A stretch of DNA of 64,000 bases from Anaerococcus prevotii DSM 20548 (GCF_000024105.1 NC_013171.1:1112501-1176500); one strand, 5' to 3'. Positions 52,727 through 61,342 are shown, numbered from the stretch's first letter. Numbers and translations: made by a program. The notes: generated by a model not told the origin, from the sequence alone.

Positions 52727-53217
52727 AAATCAGCCTTTCTAACTTTATGTATAATATTGTGAACCTGAGATGGGTCGACCTTTTCTACAAAATCTTCTCC
52801 GTCTATCATAACAACTGGTGCAGATCCACATTCACCTACACACCTTGCCTCACTTAGGGAAATCTTTCCATCTTCAGTCGTATCGCCTACTTCTACCCCT
52901 AGCTCTTCTGCCAAAGATTTTAGAATCTTATCAGAGCCATTGACATAGCAAGCCGTACCCAGACAGACGCAGATATCATGCTCTCCCTTAGGTTTAAGAG
53001 AAAAATGTGAGTAAAATGTAGCCACCCCGTATATTTCGCTGGATGGAACATTTAACTTAAGAGCCATTAAATCTACTACAGGCTCTGGAATATATGAGAA
53101 AACGTTTTGACACTTCTGAAGAGCTGGCATTACACAACCATCAACATCCTTAATAGAATCCAAATAGCTTGTAAAGTCATCAAGCTTATCTTTATCTAAT
53201 TTATAACAAAAACTCAT
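52723..53217 (-). CDS. hydC: Bifurcating hydrogenase subunit HydC (NuoE-like)
   Basis: HydC has a thioredoxin-like 2Fe-2S domain that accepts electrons. The four ligands are in CVCLGTACYVNGS and SEARCVGECGSAPV, with EIYGVATFYSHFSL before them. GGAGGGAGAG just before an internal ATG selects 53217 over the opening at 53229, giving 164 residues. It is the first gene of hydCBA and overlaps hydB by 4 bases. A sigma-A promoter lies upstream at 53247-53275. Confidence 0.93.
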   Translation of the reverse strand: MSFCYKLDKDKLDDFTSYLDSIKDVDGCVMPALQKCQNVFSYIPEPVVDLMALKLNVPSSEIYGVATFYSHFSLKPKGEHDICVCLGTACYVNGSDKILKSLAEELGVEVGDTTEDGKISLSEARCVGECGSAPVVMIDGEDFVEKVDPSQVHNIIHKVRKADL

Positions 53218-53246
53218 CTCTCCCTCCATTCTAAATTCTTTATTTC

Positions 53247-53275
53247 ATTCTATCATATAGAAATCATAATGTCAT
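53247..53275 (-). promoter_or_regulatory. Promoter of hydCBA with a possible Rex half-site nearby
   Basis: ATGACA (53270-53275) and TAGAAT (53247-53252) are 17 bases apart on the minus strand, each one mismatch from consensus. Upstream of it TTTTTAACAAAAACG contains one TTAACAA half of a Rex-type site, but the other half (TTATTTA) is poor. Confidence 0.5.
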
Positions 53276-53321
53276 TATTATTTAATTTTTAACAAAAACG
53301 TTTGCCTAGTTTAACAAAATT

Positions 53322-53350
53322 AAGGTGGATTAAAATCAATAATCCACCTT
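53322..53350 (-). terminator. Terminator after the DUF3784 gene
   Basis: AAGGTGGATTA and TAATCCACCTT form an 11-base perfect stem with a 7-base loop. It begins at the stop codon and ends in AATTTTT on the minus strand. Confidence 0.8.
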
Positions 53351-53566
53351 TTAAGATAAAATATAAATTGCCAAAATCTCCATAGCTATAAAGATAAGAA
53401 AATAAATCTTACCCACTCTTATAGCATAATTCTCATCCTTAAGTCCCTTCTTATAGTCTTTCTCAAAACCATTGATTAAATCATAGGACTTTTTAAAGTA
53501 AATCTTATAGCCAAAGAACAGAAAAACAAGGCCAGTAAGAGCTAACATAAGAGCAAAAACTTTCAT
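53351..53566 (-). CDS. DUF3784 family small membrane protein
   Basis: This 71-residue protein has two membrane helices (residues ~4-22 and ~52-70) and the family middle NGFEKDYKKGLKDENYAIRVGK. The function is unknown. It overlaps the upstream 92-residue gene by 4 bases, and the pair follows the Bce-type ABC transporter unit in the same direction, so a link to that unit is possible but not shown. Confidence 0.75.
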   Translation of the reverse strand: MKVFALMLALTGLVFLFFGYKIYFKKSYDLINGFEKDYKKGLKDENYAIRVGKIYFLIFIAMEILAIYILS

Positions 53567-53841
53567 TTAATCTCCTTCCAATATCTATAAATCACAAGAC
53601 CATTAATTAAGATAAGCAGGACAGCAAAGCCTAGACAAACTTTTGCCATAGTTGGGACTACATCCATTGCATAGGTCAAATCTTCTTTGGATATTTTTTC
53701 TGCATCAAAACAATATGATACGACAATCGCCATAAGACCAATTCCCATGCTTCTAAATGAATATATAATTCTTTGATCGTTATCCCTAATTAGGGCAAAA
53801 ATCCCATCTACTAGGGATAATATCATAAGTAATATCTGCAT
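53563..53841 (-). CDS. Small membrane protein of unknown function
   Basis: I do not recognise this 92-residue product. It has hydrophobic helices at ~1-17, ~31-45 and ~67-86 and a short polar loop (FDAEKISKEDLTYAMDV). It overlaps the DUF3784 gene by 4 bases, so it is translated with it. A terminator of the ABC permease lies upstream at 53895-53927, so it probably starts its own transcript with the DUF3784 gene. Confidence 0.6.
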   Translation of the reverse strand: MQILLMILSLVDGIFALIRDNDQRIIYSFRSMGIGLMAIVVSYCFDAEKISKEDLTYAMDVVPTMAKVCLGFAVLLILINGLVIYRYWKEIK

Positions 53842-53894
53842 AAAACCTCTTAAAATATCTCAACATTTCCTTTATCTAATTATAACATAAGATT

Positions 53895-53927
53895 AAAAAA
53901 GCCGCCAGGACCATCTCCTAAGCGGCT
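53895..53927 (-). terminator. Terminator after the Bce-type permease
   Basis: AGCCGC and GCGGCT close a structure with an inner AGGA/TCCT pairing and are followed by six Ts on the minus strand. Confidence 0.85.
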
Positions 53928-53931
53928 ACTT

Positions 53932-55905
53932 TTACCTACTTACTATCCTGTAGTAGGCTCTGTTTGTTATTTTAAATATCATATAATATATTACTACAAA
54001 GACTCCTATCATGATGAAGAAGTATTTTCCGTATTGCATAAAGGTCATCACTCCAAAAAGTGCTAGAAGCTGGTAGACTATTTTGGAAGCTACTAGAGAA
54101 TTAATTATAGCAAAGACCAGAGGAGCTGCAAATAGATAGCTTATCTGAGAAGCAGACGTCTTTTTGATTAGCTTATCTTCTAGACCAATCTTTTTCATAA
54201 TCTCATACTTCTTTCTATCTTCAAAGCCTTCTTTTATTTGCTTGTAATAACTTATCAAAATAGTTGAAATGAGAAAGATTATGGCGATTATTGTTCCCAG
54301 GAATACGAACCCTCCGTAAAGCTCATAGGCATCTTCCAGATACTTATCTGCGTATTCGATATTTATATCCTTATCCTTAGAATATTCTTCTAGGTTTTTC
54401 CTATAAATATTCTTATCTATACTAGTGACGTCCCAGTTTGCTGAAAGAGAAATAATTGAGTCCTTATAGCTTGACGTCTCCCTATCAAATATCTTAAATT
54501 CGCTAGATAGAAATTTAATAGTATCAAAATCTTTTACAACTATGCCATAAGTCTCGATAGCGACATTAGAAGGGATAAAGTTATCGATAATCTTAACCTT
54601 ATAAGTCCTATCTGCAATTTCAATTTTATCTTTATCCAACATAAATTTCTGATTAGCTGTAAGGAGTATCTCATCATCAGCTAACTTATATTCTTTACCG
54701 ACTCTCTTATTGTAGCCATCTAGGTCACAAGCCACTAGAAAATATGGTTTATGTTTACCATCTCCCATAAAGGTCTCAAACTTATCTCCGTCTACTTGGA
54801 TACCGGTAAATAGTCCATAGGATATGAAGTCATTGGTGATTTTTCCACCCTTAGCTGTAGTGGCCTGAACAATACTTCTAAGTTTTTCTTTTTCTTCTTC
54901 TAGATTGTCTTTATCAATCTCTACTGGACTATCCAGATTGTACTCTCTTGGAACAACATTTGTAGCTGAATACTCTATTCGATCGTATATAGATAATGAT
55001 GCGGATAGGGCTATGATTACGCCAACGCTCATTATAGAAATACTAGCAAGGGATATAGCATTTGACTTAATTCTATACAAAAGTCCAGATACAGCTAGGA
55101 ATCTTTCCTTCTTGTAGTAGGACTTCTTTTCTTTCTGTCTTTTTAGATAAATTACAGAAAATGACATAAACAGAATATATGTCGCAAGCATTACTATAAG
55201 ACTTGCAAGGAAGAAATATCCAAGACTTTTTAGGATACCTTGTGTCGTAATAGCTATGTAATAGCCTGATAAAAGCAAGACAAAACCTAAAACCATCAAA
55301 ATATATCTTGATTTAGGCTCTCCCTCCCCACTTTTTTGATCAGCTAAAAGCTCTACAGGAGTAGAATTATATATTTTTAGACTCGTTGCAAATAAACTTG
55401 TTAAAAGAGCTAGGAGAAGAAGAAGAATAGTTTCTGTCATCGCTTTTAACGAGAAAGGATAATCCATCAAGCCTCCCGCAACATCTTTCATTAGTTTATT
55501 TAAGGCAAGGAAGGATAGCTTACCAAATATATATCCTCCTATAAGACCAATCACTCCTATTATGACAAAAGCAATCAATAACTCTAAGAAAATAATTTTT
55601 CTTATATGTCTTTTCTCAAGTCCTAGAATTCCATAAAGAGCAAATTCCTTATTTCTCCTCTTGTTTAGGAAATTTGTACTATATAATAAAAAGATAAAAG
55701 TTAGTAGACCTATTATAACAATTCCTATATTAATAACAGTCGGAAGAGAGGCATGTCTTTCTCTTACATAAGTGTTAGCAGAAAGACTTGCCATAATATT
55801 AAATACCATAAGCATTATCCCAGATGATAGGATAAAGGGAAGATAGACTAGTCTGTGTGCCCTGAGGTTTTTTAGGGCAAATTTGTGGGCGATTTTCTTA
55901 TTCAT
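53932..55905 (-). CDS. Bce-type ABC transporter permease (FtsX-like)
   Basis: This 657-residue permease has ten membrane helices: four N-terminal, a core pair near 230-310 and four C-terminal. A large extracellular domain (about 320-530, starting EYSATNVVPREYNLD) lies between helices 7 and 8. These are the BceB/VraG features for sensing and removing cell-wall-directed peptide antibiotics. It overlaps the ATPase gene by one base. A two-component system follows upstream, as in bceRS-bceAB. The target drug (bacitracin, lantibiotic or other) cannot be told. Confidence 0.9.
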   Translation of the reverse strand: MNKKIAHKFALKNLRAHRLVYLPFILSSGIMLMVFNIMASLSANTYVRERHASLPTVINIGIVIIGLLTFIFLLYSTNFLNKRRNKEFALYGILGLEKRHIRKIIFLELLIAFVIIGVIGLIGGYIFGKLSFLALNKLMKDVAGGLMDYPFSLKAMTETILLLLLALLTSLFATSLKIYNSTPVELLADQKSGEGEPKSRYILMVLGFVLLLSGYYIAITTQGILKSLGYFFLASLIVMLATYILFMSFSVIYLKRQKEKKSYYKKERFLAVSGLLYRIKSNAISLASISIMSVGVIIALSASLSIYDRIEYSATNVVPREYNLDSPVEIDKDNLEEEKEKLRSIVQATTAKGGKITNDFISYGLFTGIQVDGDKFETFMGDGKHKPYFLVACDLDGYNKRVGKEYKLADDEILLTANQKFMLDKDKIEIADRTYKVKIIDNFIPSNVAIETYGIVVKDFDTIKFLSSEFKIFDRETSSYKDSIISLSANWDVTSIDKNIYRKNLEEYSKDKDINIEYADKYLEDAYELYGGFVFLGTIIAIIFLISTILISYYKQIKEGFEDRKKYEIMKKIGLEDKLIKKTSASQISYLFAAPLVFAIINSLVASKIVYQLLALFGVMTFMQYGKYFFIMIGVFVVIYYMIFKITNRAYYRIVSR

Positions 55906-56660
55906 TATAAATCACCCCTTGATAGCATGATTTGTGACTTGTTGATCCTTTCCATAAAGTCGCTACGCTCTTCTCCTTCTCCCTTGTAGATTTCATGAAA
56001 TACGACTCCATCCTTGATGAAAAGAACTCTTTTCGCGAAAGAAGCTGCATTTAAGGAGTGGGTTACCATAAGGACAGTTTGACCCATTTCATTTACCCTA
56101 GTAAATAAATCCAGGATCATATTTGAAGAGTTTGAATCAAGGGATCCCGTTGGCTCATCAGCTAAAAGTAGGGCAGGCCTTGTAATTAAGGCCCTAGCTA
56201 TGGCTACCCTTTGCTTTTGCCCACCTGAAATTTGGTAAGGGTATTTATCTAGAATTTCTTCTATAGCAAGTTTTTCCTTAATCTCATCTAGTCTTTTATT
56301 CATAAGCTCTTCCTTCTCATCTGATAGGACAAGAGGCAAGTAGATATTATCCCTATTTGTAAATTGGTCTAAGAGATTGAAGTCTTGGAAGACAAAGCCC
56401 AGCTCTTTTCTTCTAAAAGATGCAAGCTCACTATCCTTAAGCTTTGTCATATCTTTGCCCTTTAGACTAATATTTCCAAAAGATGGCCTATCGAGGGTAG
56501 CTATAATATTTAAAAGAGTAGTCTTACCTGCTCCCGACTCTCCCATTATAGAAATGAACTCGCCTTCTTCTACCGATAAGTTCACATCTCTTAGGGCCTC
56601 AGTCTTTATGTTCTTACTTTCATAAATGCGTTTAATATTTTTTAATTCTAATATTGGCAT
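55905..56660 (-). CDS. Bce-type ABC transporter ATP-binding protein
   Basis: The 251-residue ATPase has Walker [13 protein letters not shown], signature [16 protein letters not shown] and Walker [14 protein letters not shown], with the H-loop in [11 protein letters not shown]. The GSLDS form is usual in MacB/BceA/LolD-type exporters. Its C-terminal tail ([18 protein letters not shown]) is typical of the group. It drives the permease that follows and overlaps it by one base. Confidence 0.93.
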   Translation of the reverse strand: MPILELKNIKRIYESKNIKTEALRDVNLSVEEGEFISIMGESGAGKTTLLNIIATLDRPSFGNISLKGKDMTKLKDSELASFRRKELGFVFQDFNLLDQFTNRDNIYLPLVLSDEKEELMNKRLDEIKEKLAIEEILDKYPYQISGGQKQRVAIARALITRPALLLADEPTGSLDSNSSNMILDLFTRVNEMGQTVLMVTHSLNAASFAKRVLFIKDGVVFHEIYKGEGEERSDFMERINKSQIMLSRGDL

Positions 56661-56743
56661 ATTCGTCTCCTTTTCTATACTTATATTATAGAATATATAA
56701 ATATTTCTAGCATTTATCTAATATTACAAGATGACTCTTAAAC

Positions 56744-57655
56744 TTACAATTTTGTAAGATTGGCTGGGAAAATTATAAAAAATTCACTTCCTTGACCTAA
56801 CTTAGACTTAACTTCTACCCTAAGCTTCAAAATCTTAGAAATCTCCCTCACCAAAAATAGGCCCAGTCCACTTGATTTGTGATTGACTCTGCCATTAAAT
56901 CCCGAATATCCCCTATCAAATATTTTGACCAAGTCTTCATCTCTGATACCTATTCCTGTATCCATGATTGAAAGAGTGCTTTTCTCCTTATCAAAGAAAA
57001 TTCTAATCTTTCCATCCTCAGTGTATTTTAAGGCATTGGATATGATTTGTTCAATCATTATGGAAAGAAGCTTAGAATCTGTGAGAACTTCAACCTCGGT
57101 ATCTCTATAATCGAGAGATATTTTCTTGTTAATAAAAATCAAGGAATATTTTTTAAGAAGGGTCTTGATAAGCCTATCTAAATCAACCTTTTCTATATCC
57201 ATATCTGTTGCCCTATCTGTAAGCTTGATATAGTTAATCGCCATATTTGTATATTCTTCAATATAAAACATTTCTTCTTTTAGCTTTTTAGTATCAGGAT
57301 CAGACTTTTTGTTTAAGATTAAGTTGGCAACAGTAATTGGAGTTTTGATCTGATGGGTCCATAGGAGAAAATACTCTTCCAAGTCTTTCTTCTCCTTGAT
57401 ATAGGCACTTCTTAATCTCTTATTCTCATCCAATAAGTTTTCGTATTTTTCCTTAAAAGATTCTTCTTTTCTAAATTTTGAATATTGAATAGATAAATAT
57501 ATTATGAAGAAAAATCCTAAAATTTCAAATCCCAAGAGGAATTTGTCTAAAGGAAATTCCGATAGAATGAATATAGCAAAGAAGCTAAGGGCAAATAAAA
57601 AAAACAATCCGATTATGTGGTTTTGACTTTTTAGAAAATCCTTTAATTTACTCAT
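56744..57655 (-). CDS. Bce-type intramembrane-sensing histidine kinase
   Basis: The 303-residue kinase has two N-terminal membrane helices (~13-32 and ~39-57) with almost no extracellular loop. It therefore senses through the Bce permease and not directly. The H-box is WTHQIKTPI (His101), and the ATPase domain has EQIISNALKYTEDGKI (N box), DTGIGIRDEDL (G1) and SSGLGLFLVREI (G2). It overlaps the response regulator by 8 bases. Confidence 0.92.
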   Translation of the reverse strand: MSKLKDFLKSQNHIIGLFFLFALSFFAIFILSEFPLDKFLLGFEILGFFFIIYLSIQYSKFRKEESFKEKYENLLDENKRLRSAYIKEKKDLEEYFLLWTHQIKTPITVANLILNKKSDPDTKKLKEEMFYIEEYTNMAINYIKLTDRATDMDIEKVDLDRLIKTLLKKYSLIFINKKISLDYRDTEVEVLTDSKLLSIMIEQIISNALKYTEDGKIRIFFDKEKSTLSIMDTGIGIRDEDLVKIFDRGYSGFNGRVNHKSSGLGLFLVREISKILKLRVEVKSKLGQGSEFFIIFPANLTKL

Positions 57656-58328
57656 TACTTGCCTCTAGGAAATATCCCATTCCCTTTTTAGTTTTTATGA
57701 AATTATCCTTGCCAATTTGTCTTAGCTTTTTCCTTAATCTTGTGATATTTACAGCGAGAGTATTATCGTCTATGAAGTTCTCGTCTTGCCAGCATTTTTC
57801 TATGATATCTTCCCTCATCACTATGTCTCCCTTAGATTCAAATAAACTTTCAAGAATCATAAGCTCAGTCCTTGTCAAAATAGTAGTCTCTTCCCCAAAG
57901 GAAATACTCGCCTTGGAAAGATCGAGATAGACATTATCGAATTCTAAAATATTTGAATCTATCTTATAATCATAAGCTCTCCTAAGGACTGCTTGAATCT
58001 TTGCCCTAGTTACTGCTATGTCAATTGGTTTTGTAATATAATCATCCGCTCCAAAATTCATAGCTTGGATTATATCCATAGACTCTGTGTGAGAGGATAT
58101 AAAAATAATAGGGACTTTTGATTTCTTCCTAATCTCTTGGGTCCAGTAAAATCCATTAAAAAAAGGAAGAGAAATATCCATAAGGATTAGATCAGGCTTT
58201 AAATCTTCTACTTCCTCTACCACCTTGGAGAAGTCCCTTATTTCATAGGTCTCATAAGCCCATGCCCTAAGCTCTTCTGATAAAAGCCTTGCTATATTTC
58301 TATCATCCTCAACTATTAGTATCTTCAT
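57648..58328 (-). CDS. OmpR-family response regulator (Bce type)
   Basis: The receiver domain has the acidic pair at residues 8-9, the phosphorylated Asp51 in LILMDISLPF and Lys100 in YITKPID. The winged-helix DNA-binding domain ends VNITRLRKKLRQIGKDNFIKTKKGMGYFLE. AAGGATGG before the ATG at 58328 selects this start over 58394, giving 226 residues. It should activate the adjacent ABC transporter genes; I see no clear inverted-repeat binding site upstream of the ATPase gene. Confidence 0.92.
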   Translation of the reverse strand: MKILIVEDDRNIARLLSEELRAWAYETYEIRDFSKVVEEVEDLKPDLILMDISLPFFNGFYWTQEIRKKSKVPIIFISSHTESMDIIQAMNFGADDYITKPIDIAVTRAKIQAVLRRAYDYKIDSNILEFDNVYLDLSKASISFGEETTILTRTELMILESLFESKGDIVMREDIIEKCWQDENFIDDNTLAVNITRLRKKLRQIGKDNFIKTKKGMGYFLEASNE

Positions 58329-58787
58329 TAAGATTCCATCCTTCCTCAAGGAAAATAGCAATATCAATCTTGTACCATTTTCCTTTAAGCTCAATCTTTC
58401 CTATATTAGTTATAGTTTATATTAATGGAGGGATTTTTACAAGATTTAATGGATTAGGCGTGAATAATTGTTGGTTGATTTAAGAAATACGAATAAATTT
58501 GTACGAACACATGAAATAATTATCTACAGAATCTGCGATTAAAAATAAGTATAGAAATATTAAAAATGTCTGGAAAGGAATAAAATTCTTGTATATAATC
58601 TATAATAGGCAGGTAGCTAAGTATATTATGAAAACATATGAACAAAAGTCCCTAAATCATAAAAAATCTTTTAGAAATTCCTTAATAAGTGAAAAGATTA
58701 ATTTATGGTTTGCTCATGAGATTTTTATATATATTTTGCAAATACTCATAAGCTTTTTAGGGACAATTGTTCATTTTGATTTAATCT
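58329..58787. other. 459-bp gap without an assignable gene
   Basis: This gap holds the response-regulator promoter region on the minus strand and an A/T-rich stretch. A plus-strand frame (58628-58801, M start, no convincing ribosome site) would encode about 57 residues with one hydrophobic segment. It is not recognisable and overlaps the end of the GNAT gene. A 9-base perfect inverted repeat, GTCCCTAAA (58648-58656) and TTTAGGGAC (58756-58764), brackets about 100 bases of it. It may be a decayed gene or mobile-element remnant; I see no transposase motif. Confidence 0.5.
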
Positions 58788-59219
58788 CTAGTCTAAATTG
58801 AGGATATACATTTCGTTTTCTTTTTTTATAAATCCGAGAGATTCAAAAAGCTTTTGACTTTGAATGTTGAAACTATAGATTTCAGCTTTAAGAAACTTTC
58901 TTCCTTCTTTCTTTGCTATATCAATTAATATCTCTAAGGCACGTCTTCCTATTTTCTTATTTTGGTACTCCTTTGCTACAACAATCGCAAGCTCATTATT
59001 ATCTAATAAAGTTATATCACCAACTATAGATTGACCAAACATTATATAAAAGCACTTACCATTTTTACATAGATACCTATACATTCTGATAAGTCTATCC
59101 AAATCATAAGTGTAGTCTATATTATCAACATGCTTACATAGTGTAGGGTCCTGATACCAAGACAAAGTCGTATCAAAATCATCATAATAATTTATTAAAT
59201 GAATCTCTTTATTATCCAA
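58788..59219 (-). CDS. GNAT family N-acetyltransferase
   Basis: The 143-residue acyltransferase has the acetyl-CoA-binding pattern VAKEYQNKKIGRRALEILI (R/QxxGxG/A variant) and the C-terminal NIQSQKLFESLGFIKKENEMY. It resembles RimJ/phosphinothricin-type acetyltransferases. The substrate is unknown. It lies 18 bases after the radical SAM gene and probably belongs to the TetR-controlled operon. Confidence 0.85.
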   Translation of the reverse strand: MDNKEIHLINYYDDFDTTLSWYQDPTLCKHVDNIDYTYDLDRLIRMYRYLCKNGKCFYIMFGQSIVGDITLLDNNELAIVVAKEYQNKKIGRRALEILIDIAKKEGRKFLKAEIYSFNIQSQKLFESLGFIKKENEMYILNLD

Positions 59220-59237
59220 ATATTTTTTTCTCCTTAT

Positions 59238-60578
59238 TTATCTCTTAAGACTTTCTTCCCAAAGCTTATCGGCTGTTGGTTTCCAATTACTTGCGTAATC
59301 TTCGCACTTATCACAAAGATCATCCACTTCTTCTTTTTCTAGAATATCTGTTGATTTGGCTTGGCTTTTCTTGACCATATTTCTGAGAAGTTGTGGATTT
59401 TCTAACATTGGACATGGTCTTAACATATTTTCGTTAAATGGTTGACCATCGTGATAAGCCATAAATAATGGAGCTTGTAAGCTTTCTAGTAGGCTCTTTT
59501 CTCTAATATTTGAGTCAGAATAGTGGATAAATACACAAGGCTCAACGTCTCCATTGGCATTTATATGCAGATAATTCCTACCACCTGCAATACATCCACC
59601 AATGTATTCGGCATCATTTTGGAAATCTAGGAAAAACAGTGGCTTAGTCTTCCTAAATTTCCTTAATTCATGATAGACATGTTCTCTTTGATTTGGTTTT
59701 GGAAGAAGCTCTTTGCCTGTACCCTTTCCAACAGGCATAAAGTGGAAATACCAAGCAAATAAGGCTCCCCTATCGATCATATCATCTACGAACTCTTCGC
59801 TTATAATTGATTCATAATTCATAGATGTGTAGCAGCAAGATATACCAAATGGAAGTCCATTTTCCTTTAGTTTATCCATAGCTTCTAGGACCTTACTATA
59901 AGTACCGTCTCCTCTTCTAGCATCTGTCGTAAACTCAGATCCTTCAACAGAAATAGCAGGAACGATATTTTTTAGTCTTAGCATTTCATCGACAAAGTCA
60001 TCATCAATCAAGGTAGAGTTAGTGAATATTAAAAATTCACAATCGTTGTGTTTTTCAGCAATCTTTAAAACATCTTTCTTTCTAACTAAAGGCTCGCCAC
60101 CTGTGTATATGTAAAAATAAATACCCATATCCTTACCTTGTCTAATGATGTCATCTATTTCATCATAGCTAAGGTTAAGGCTCTTACCATATTCTGCAGC
60201 CCAGCAGCCAGTACATTTCAAATTACAAGCTGTAGTTGGATCAAGTAGGATTGTCCAAGGGACATTGCAATTGTATTTTTCTCTTGTTTCTCTCTTAAGA
60301 TCTTCACTAAACAAAACACCATTGAGCATGAAGTTTGTAATTGTCTTATCAAAAACGTCCTCATCGATAGTATCTAACATGTTTATAATGTATTTATAAA
60401 AAACATTATCAGGATCATTTATAACTTCCTCAATCCTATCAATTTGTGAAGAATAGGCATCTGGGGAAATCTTTCTAGCAAGGCTCACTGCCTTTGGCAA
60501 ATTCTTCTCTGGATCTTTATGAATATAAGATAAAGTTTTTCCTACTGCATAAGTTGTAAATTTCTCATTCAAATTCAT
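59238..60578 (-). CDS. Radical SAM protein with C-terminal SPASM-like Cys-rich region
   Basis: The 446-residue protein has a ~105-residue N-terminal helical region, then the radical SAM motif CNLKCTGC (Cys118, 122, 125) in DPTTACNLKCTGCWAAE and the SAM-binding YTGGEPL. The C-terminus has further cysteines (GCIAGG, VEPCVF, RPCPML and LCDKCEDYASNW) that could hold auxiliary 4Fe-4S clusters as in SPASM proteins. It starts with a GGAGG site 15 bases after the TetR gene. The product is unknown. No small substrate peptide gene is adjacent, so peptide maturation is not supported here. Confidence 0.82.
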   Translation of the reverse strand: MNLNEKFTTYAVGKTLSYIHKDPEKNLPKAVSLARKISPDAYSSQIDRIEEVINDPDNVFYKYIINMLDTIDEDVFDKTITNFMLNGVLFSEDLKRETREKYNCNVPWTILLDPTTACNLKCTGCWAAEYGKSLNLSYDEIDDIIRQGKDMGIYFYIYTGGEPLVRKKDVLKIAEKHNDCEFLIFTNSTLIDDDFVDEMLRLKNIVPAISVEGSEFTTDARRGDGTYSKVLEAMDKLKENGLPFGISCCYTSMNYESIISEEFVDDMIDRGALFAWYFHFMPVGKGTGKELLPKPNQREHVYHELRKFRKTKPLFFLDFQNDAEYIGGCIAGGRNYLHINANGDVEPCVFIHYSDSNIREKSLLESLQAPLFMAYHDGQPFNENMLRPCPMLENPQLLRNMVKKSQAKSTDILEKEEVDDLCDKCEDYASNWKPTADKLWEESLKR

Positions 60579-60593
60579 ATTTTCTCCTCCATA

Positions 60594-61172
60594 TTATCTC
60601 CGTATATTTTCTAACCTCTTATAAGATTTATTCAATAAATCTACTAGTTCATCTTCCTTAGTTGGGTCAGCATCATATAGCTTAACTGCTAGAAGTATCG
60701 GTGAGTAAAATATTGTCGCTAGGACCTTTACGTCATAATCTTCCTTGATTCCCAGATTTCTAATAAACTCCTCATGTTTGGCAATTGGGTTTTCAATAAA
60801 CTTCTCCACATAAAACTGCATGGCATGGGGATTTTTATACATCTCTATTGAAATCATTTTCCTAATTCGTGAAACATAATTATCATGAAGTAGATACTCA
60901 AATATATCGATAGAAAGTCTAGGAATATCAAGCCTATTTGACTGGCCCTTATTAACTACATATTTATCGATCCCTTCTAGACGTTGGTCCACCTTACATA
61001 TAGCTGTAGCCAAGAGGCTATCATAAATATCCTTCTTTGACTTAAAGTGCTTGTATATCGATGGTGCCTTGATACCAACTGCACAAGCAATTTTCTCTAA
61101 ACTTACATCAGAATATCCATCTTCGGAAAATAAATCTAAAGATTTATCTAAAATTTTTTCTCTAGTGTTCAC
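60594..61172 (-). CDS. TetR/AcrR family transcriptional regulator of the radical SAM operon
   Basis: This 192-residue repressor starts at a GTG placed 5 bases after GGAGG; the longer frame would need a TTG at 61184. The HTH is LFSEDGYSDVSLEKIACAVGIKAPSIYKHFKSKKDIYDSLL. It is the first gene of a unit with the radical SAM and GNAT genes. Two identical-type inverted repeats overlie its promoter, so it is probably autoregulated and induced by an unknown ligand. Confidence 0.88.
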   Translation of the reverse strand: MNTREKILDKSLDLFSEDGYSDVSLEKIACAVGIKAPSIYKHFKSKKDIYDSLLATAICKVDQRLEGIDKYVVNKGQSNRLDIPRLSIDIFEYLLHDNYVSRIRKMISIEMYKNPHAMQFYVEKFIENPIAKHEEFIRNLGIKEDYDVKVLATIFYSPILLAVKLYDADPTKEDELVDLLNKSYKRLENIRR

Positions 61173-61184
61173 ATAATCCTCCAA

Positions 61185-61202
61185 GGCTAATAGTCATTAG
61201 CC
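61185..61202. promoter_or_regulatory. TetR operator, downstream copy
   Basis: GGCTAATAGTCATTAGCC has 7-base perfect arms around a 4-base centre. Its centre is 32 bases (about three helical turns) from the second copy, and it lies between the predicted start site and the GTG codon. Confidence 0.8.
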
Positions 61203-61210
61203 TTATATAT

Positions 61211-61239
61211 ATTATAAGCTAATACTCATTAGCTGTCAA
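61211..61239 (-). promoter_or_regulatory. Consensus sigma-A promoter of the tetR-radical SAM operon
   Basis: On the minus strand a perfect TTGACA (61234-61239) and a perfect TATAAT (61211-61216) are exactly 17 bases apart. The spacer itself is the operator at 61217-61234. Confidence 0.88.
61217..61234. promoter_or_regulatory. TetR operator occupying the promoter spacer
   Basis: AGCTAATACTCATTAGCT has 7-base perfect arms around a 4-base centre and lies between the -35 and -10. Binding here would exclude RNA polymerase. Confidence 0.85.
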
Positions 61240-61258
61240 TACAATATCTTTTTAACTT

Positions 61259-61342
61259 AAAAAAGAGCTAGCAGTACTCATCATTTTCTCTGAAATATCT
61301 TAAAAATATTTCAATATAAGATAAATAACTAACAAGCTCTTT
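61259..61342 (-). terminator. Large terminator after the thioesterase gene
   Basis: AAAGAGCT and AGCTCTTT close an 80-base structure that contains an inner GAAATAT/ATATTTC hairpin, and six Ts follow on the minus strand. No ORF lies in the gap, which otherwise holds the tetR promoter. Confidence 0.6.

Noticed and set aside
58628-58801. Type I toxin or transposase remnant
   Set aside because: No recognisable motif, ribosome site or antisense promoter; kept only as an unassigned gap.
59238-60578. Ribosomal peptide (RiPP) maturation cluster around the radical SAM enzyme
   Set aside because: No short precursor peptide frame with a ribosome site and no leader peptidase or exporter gene lies next to it.
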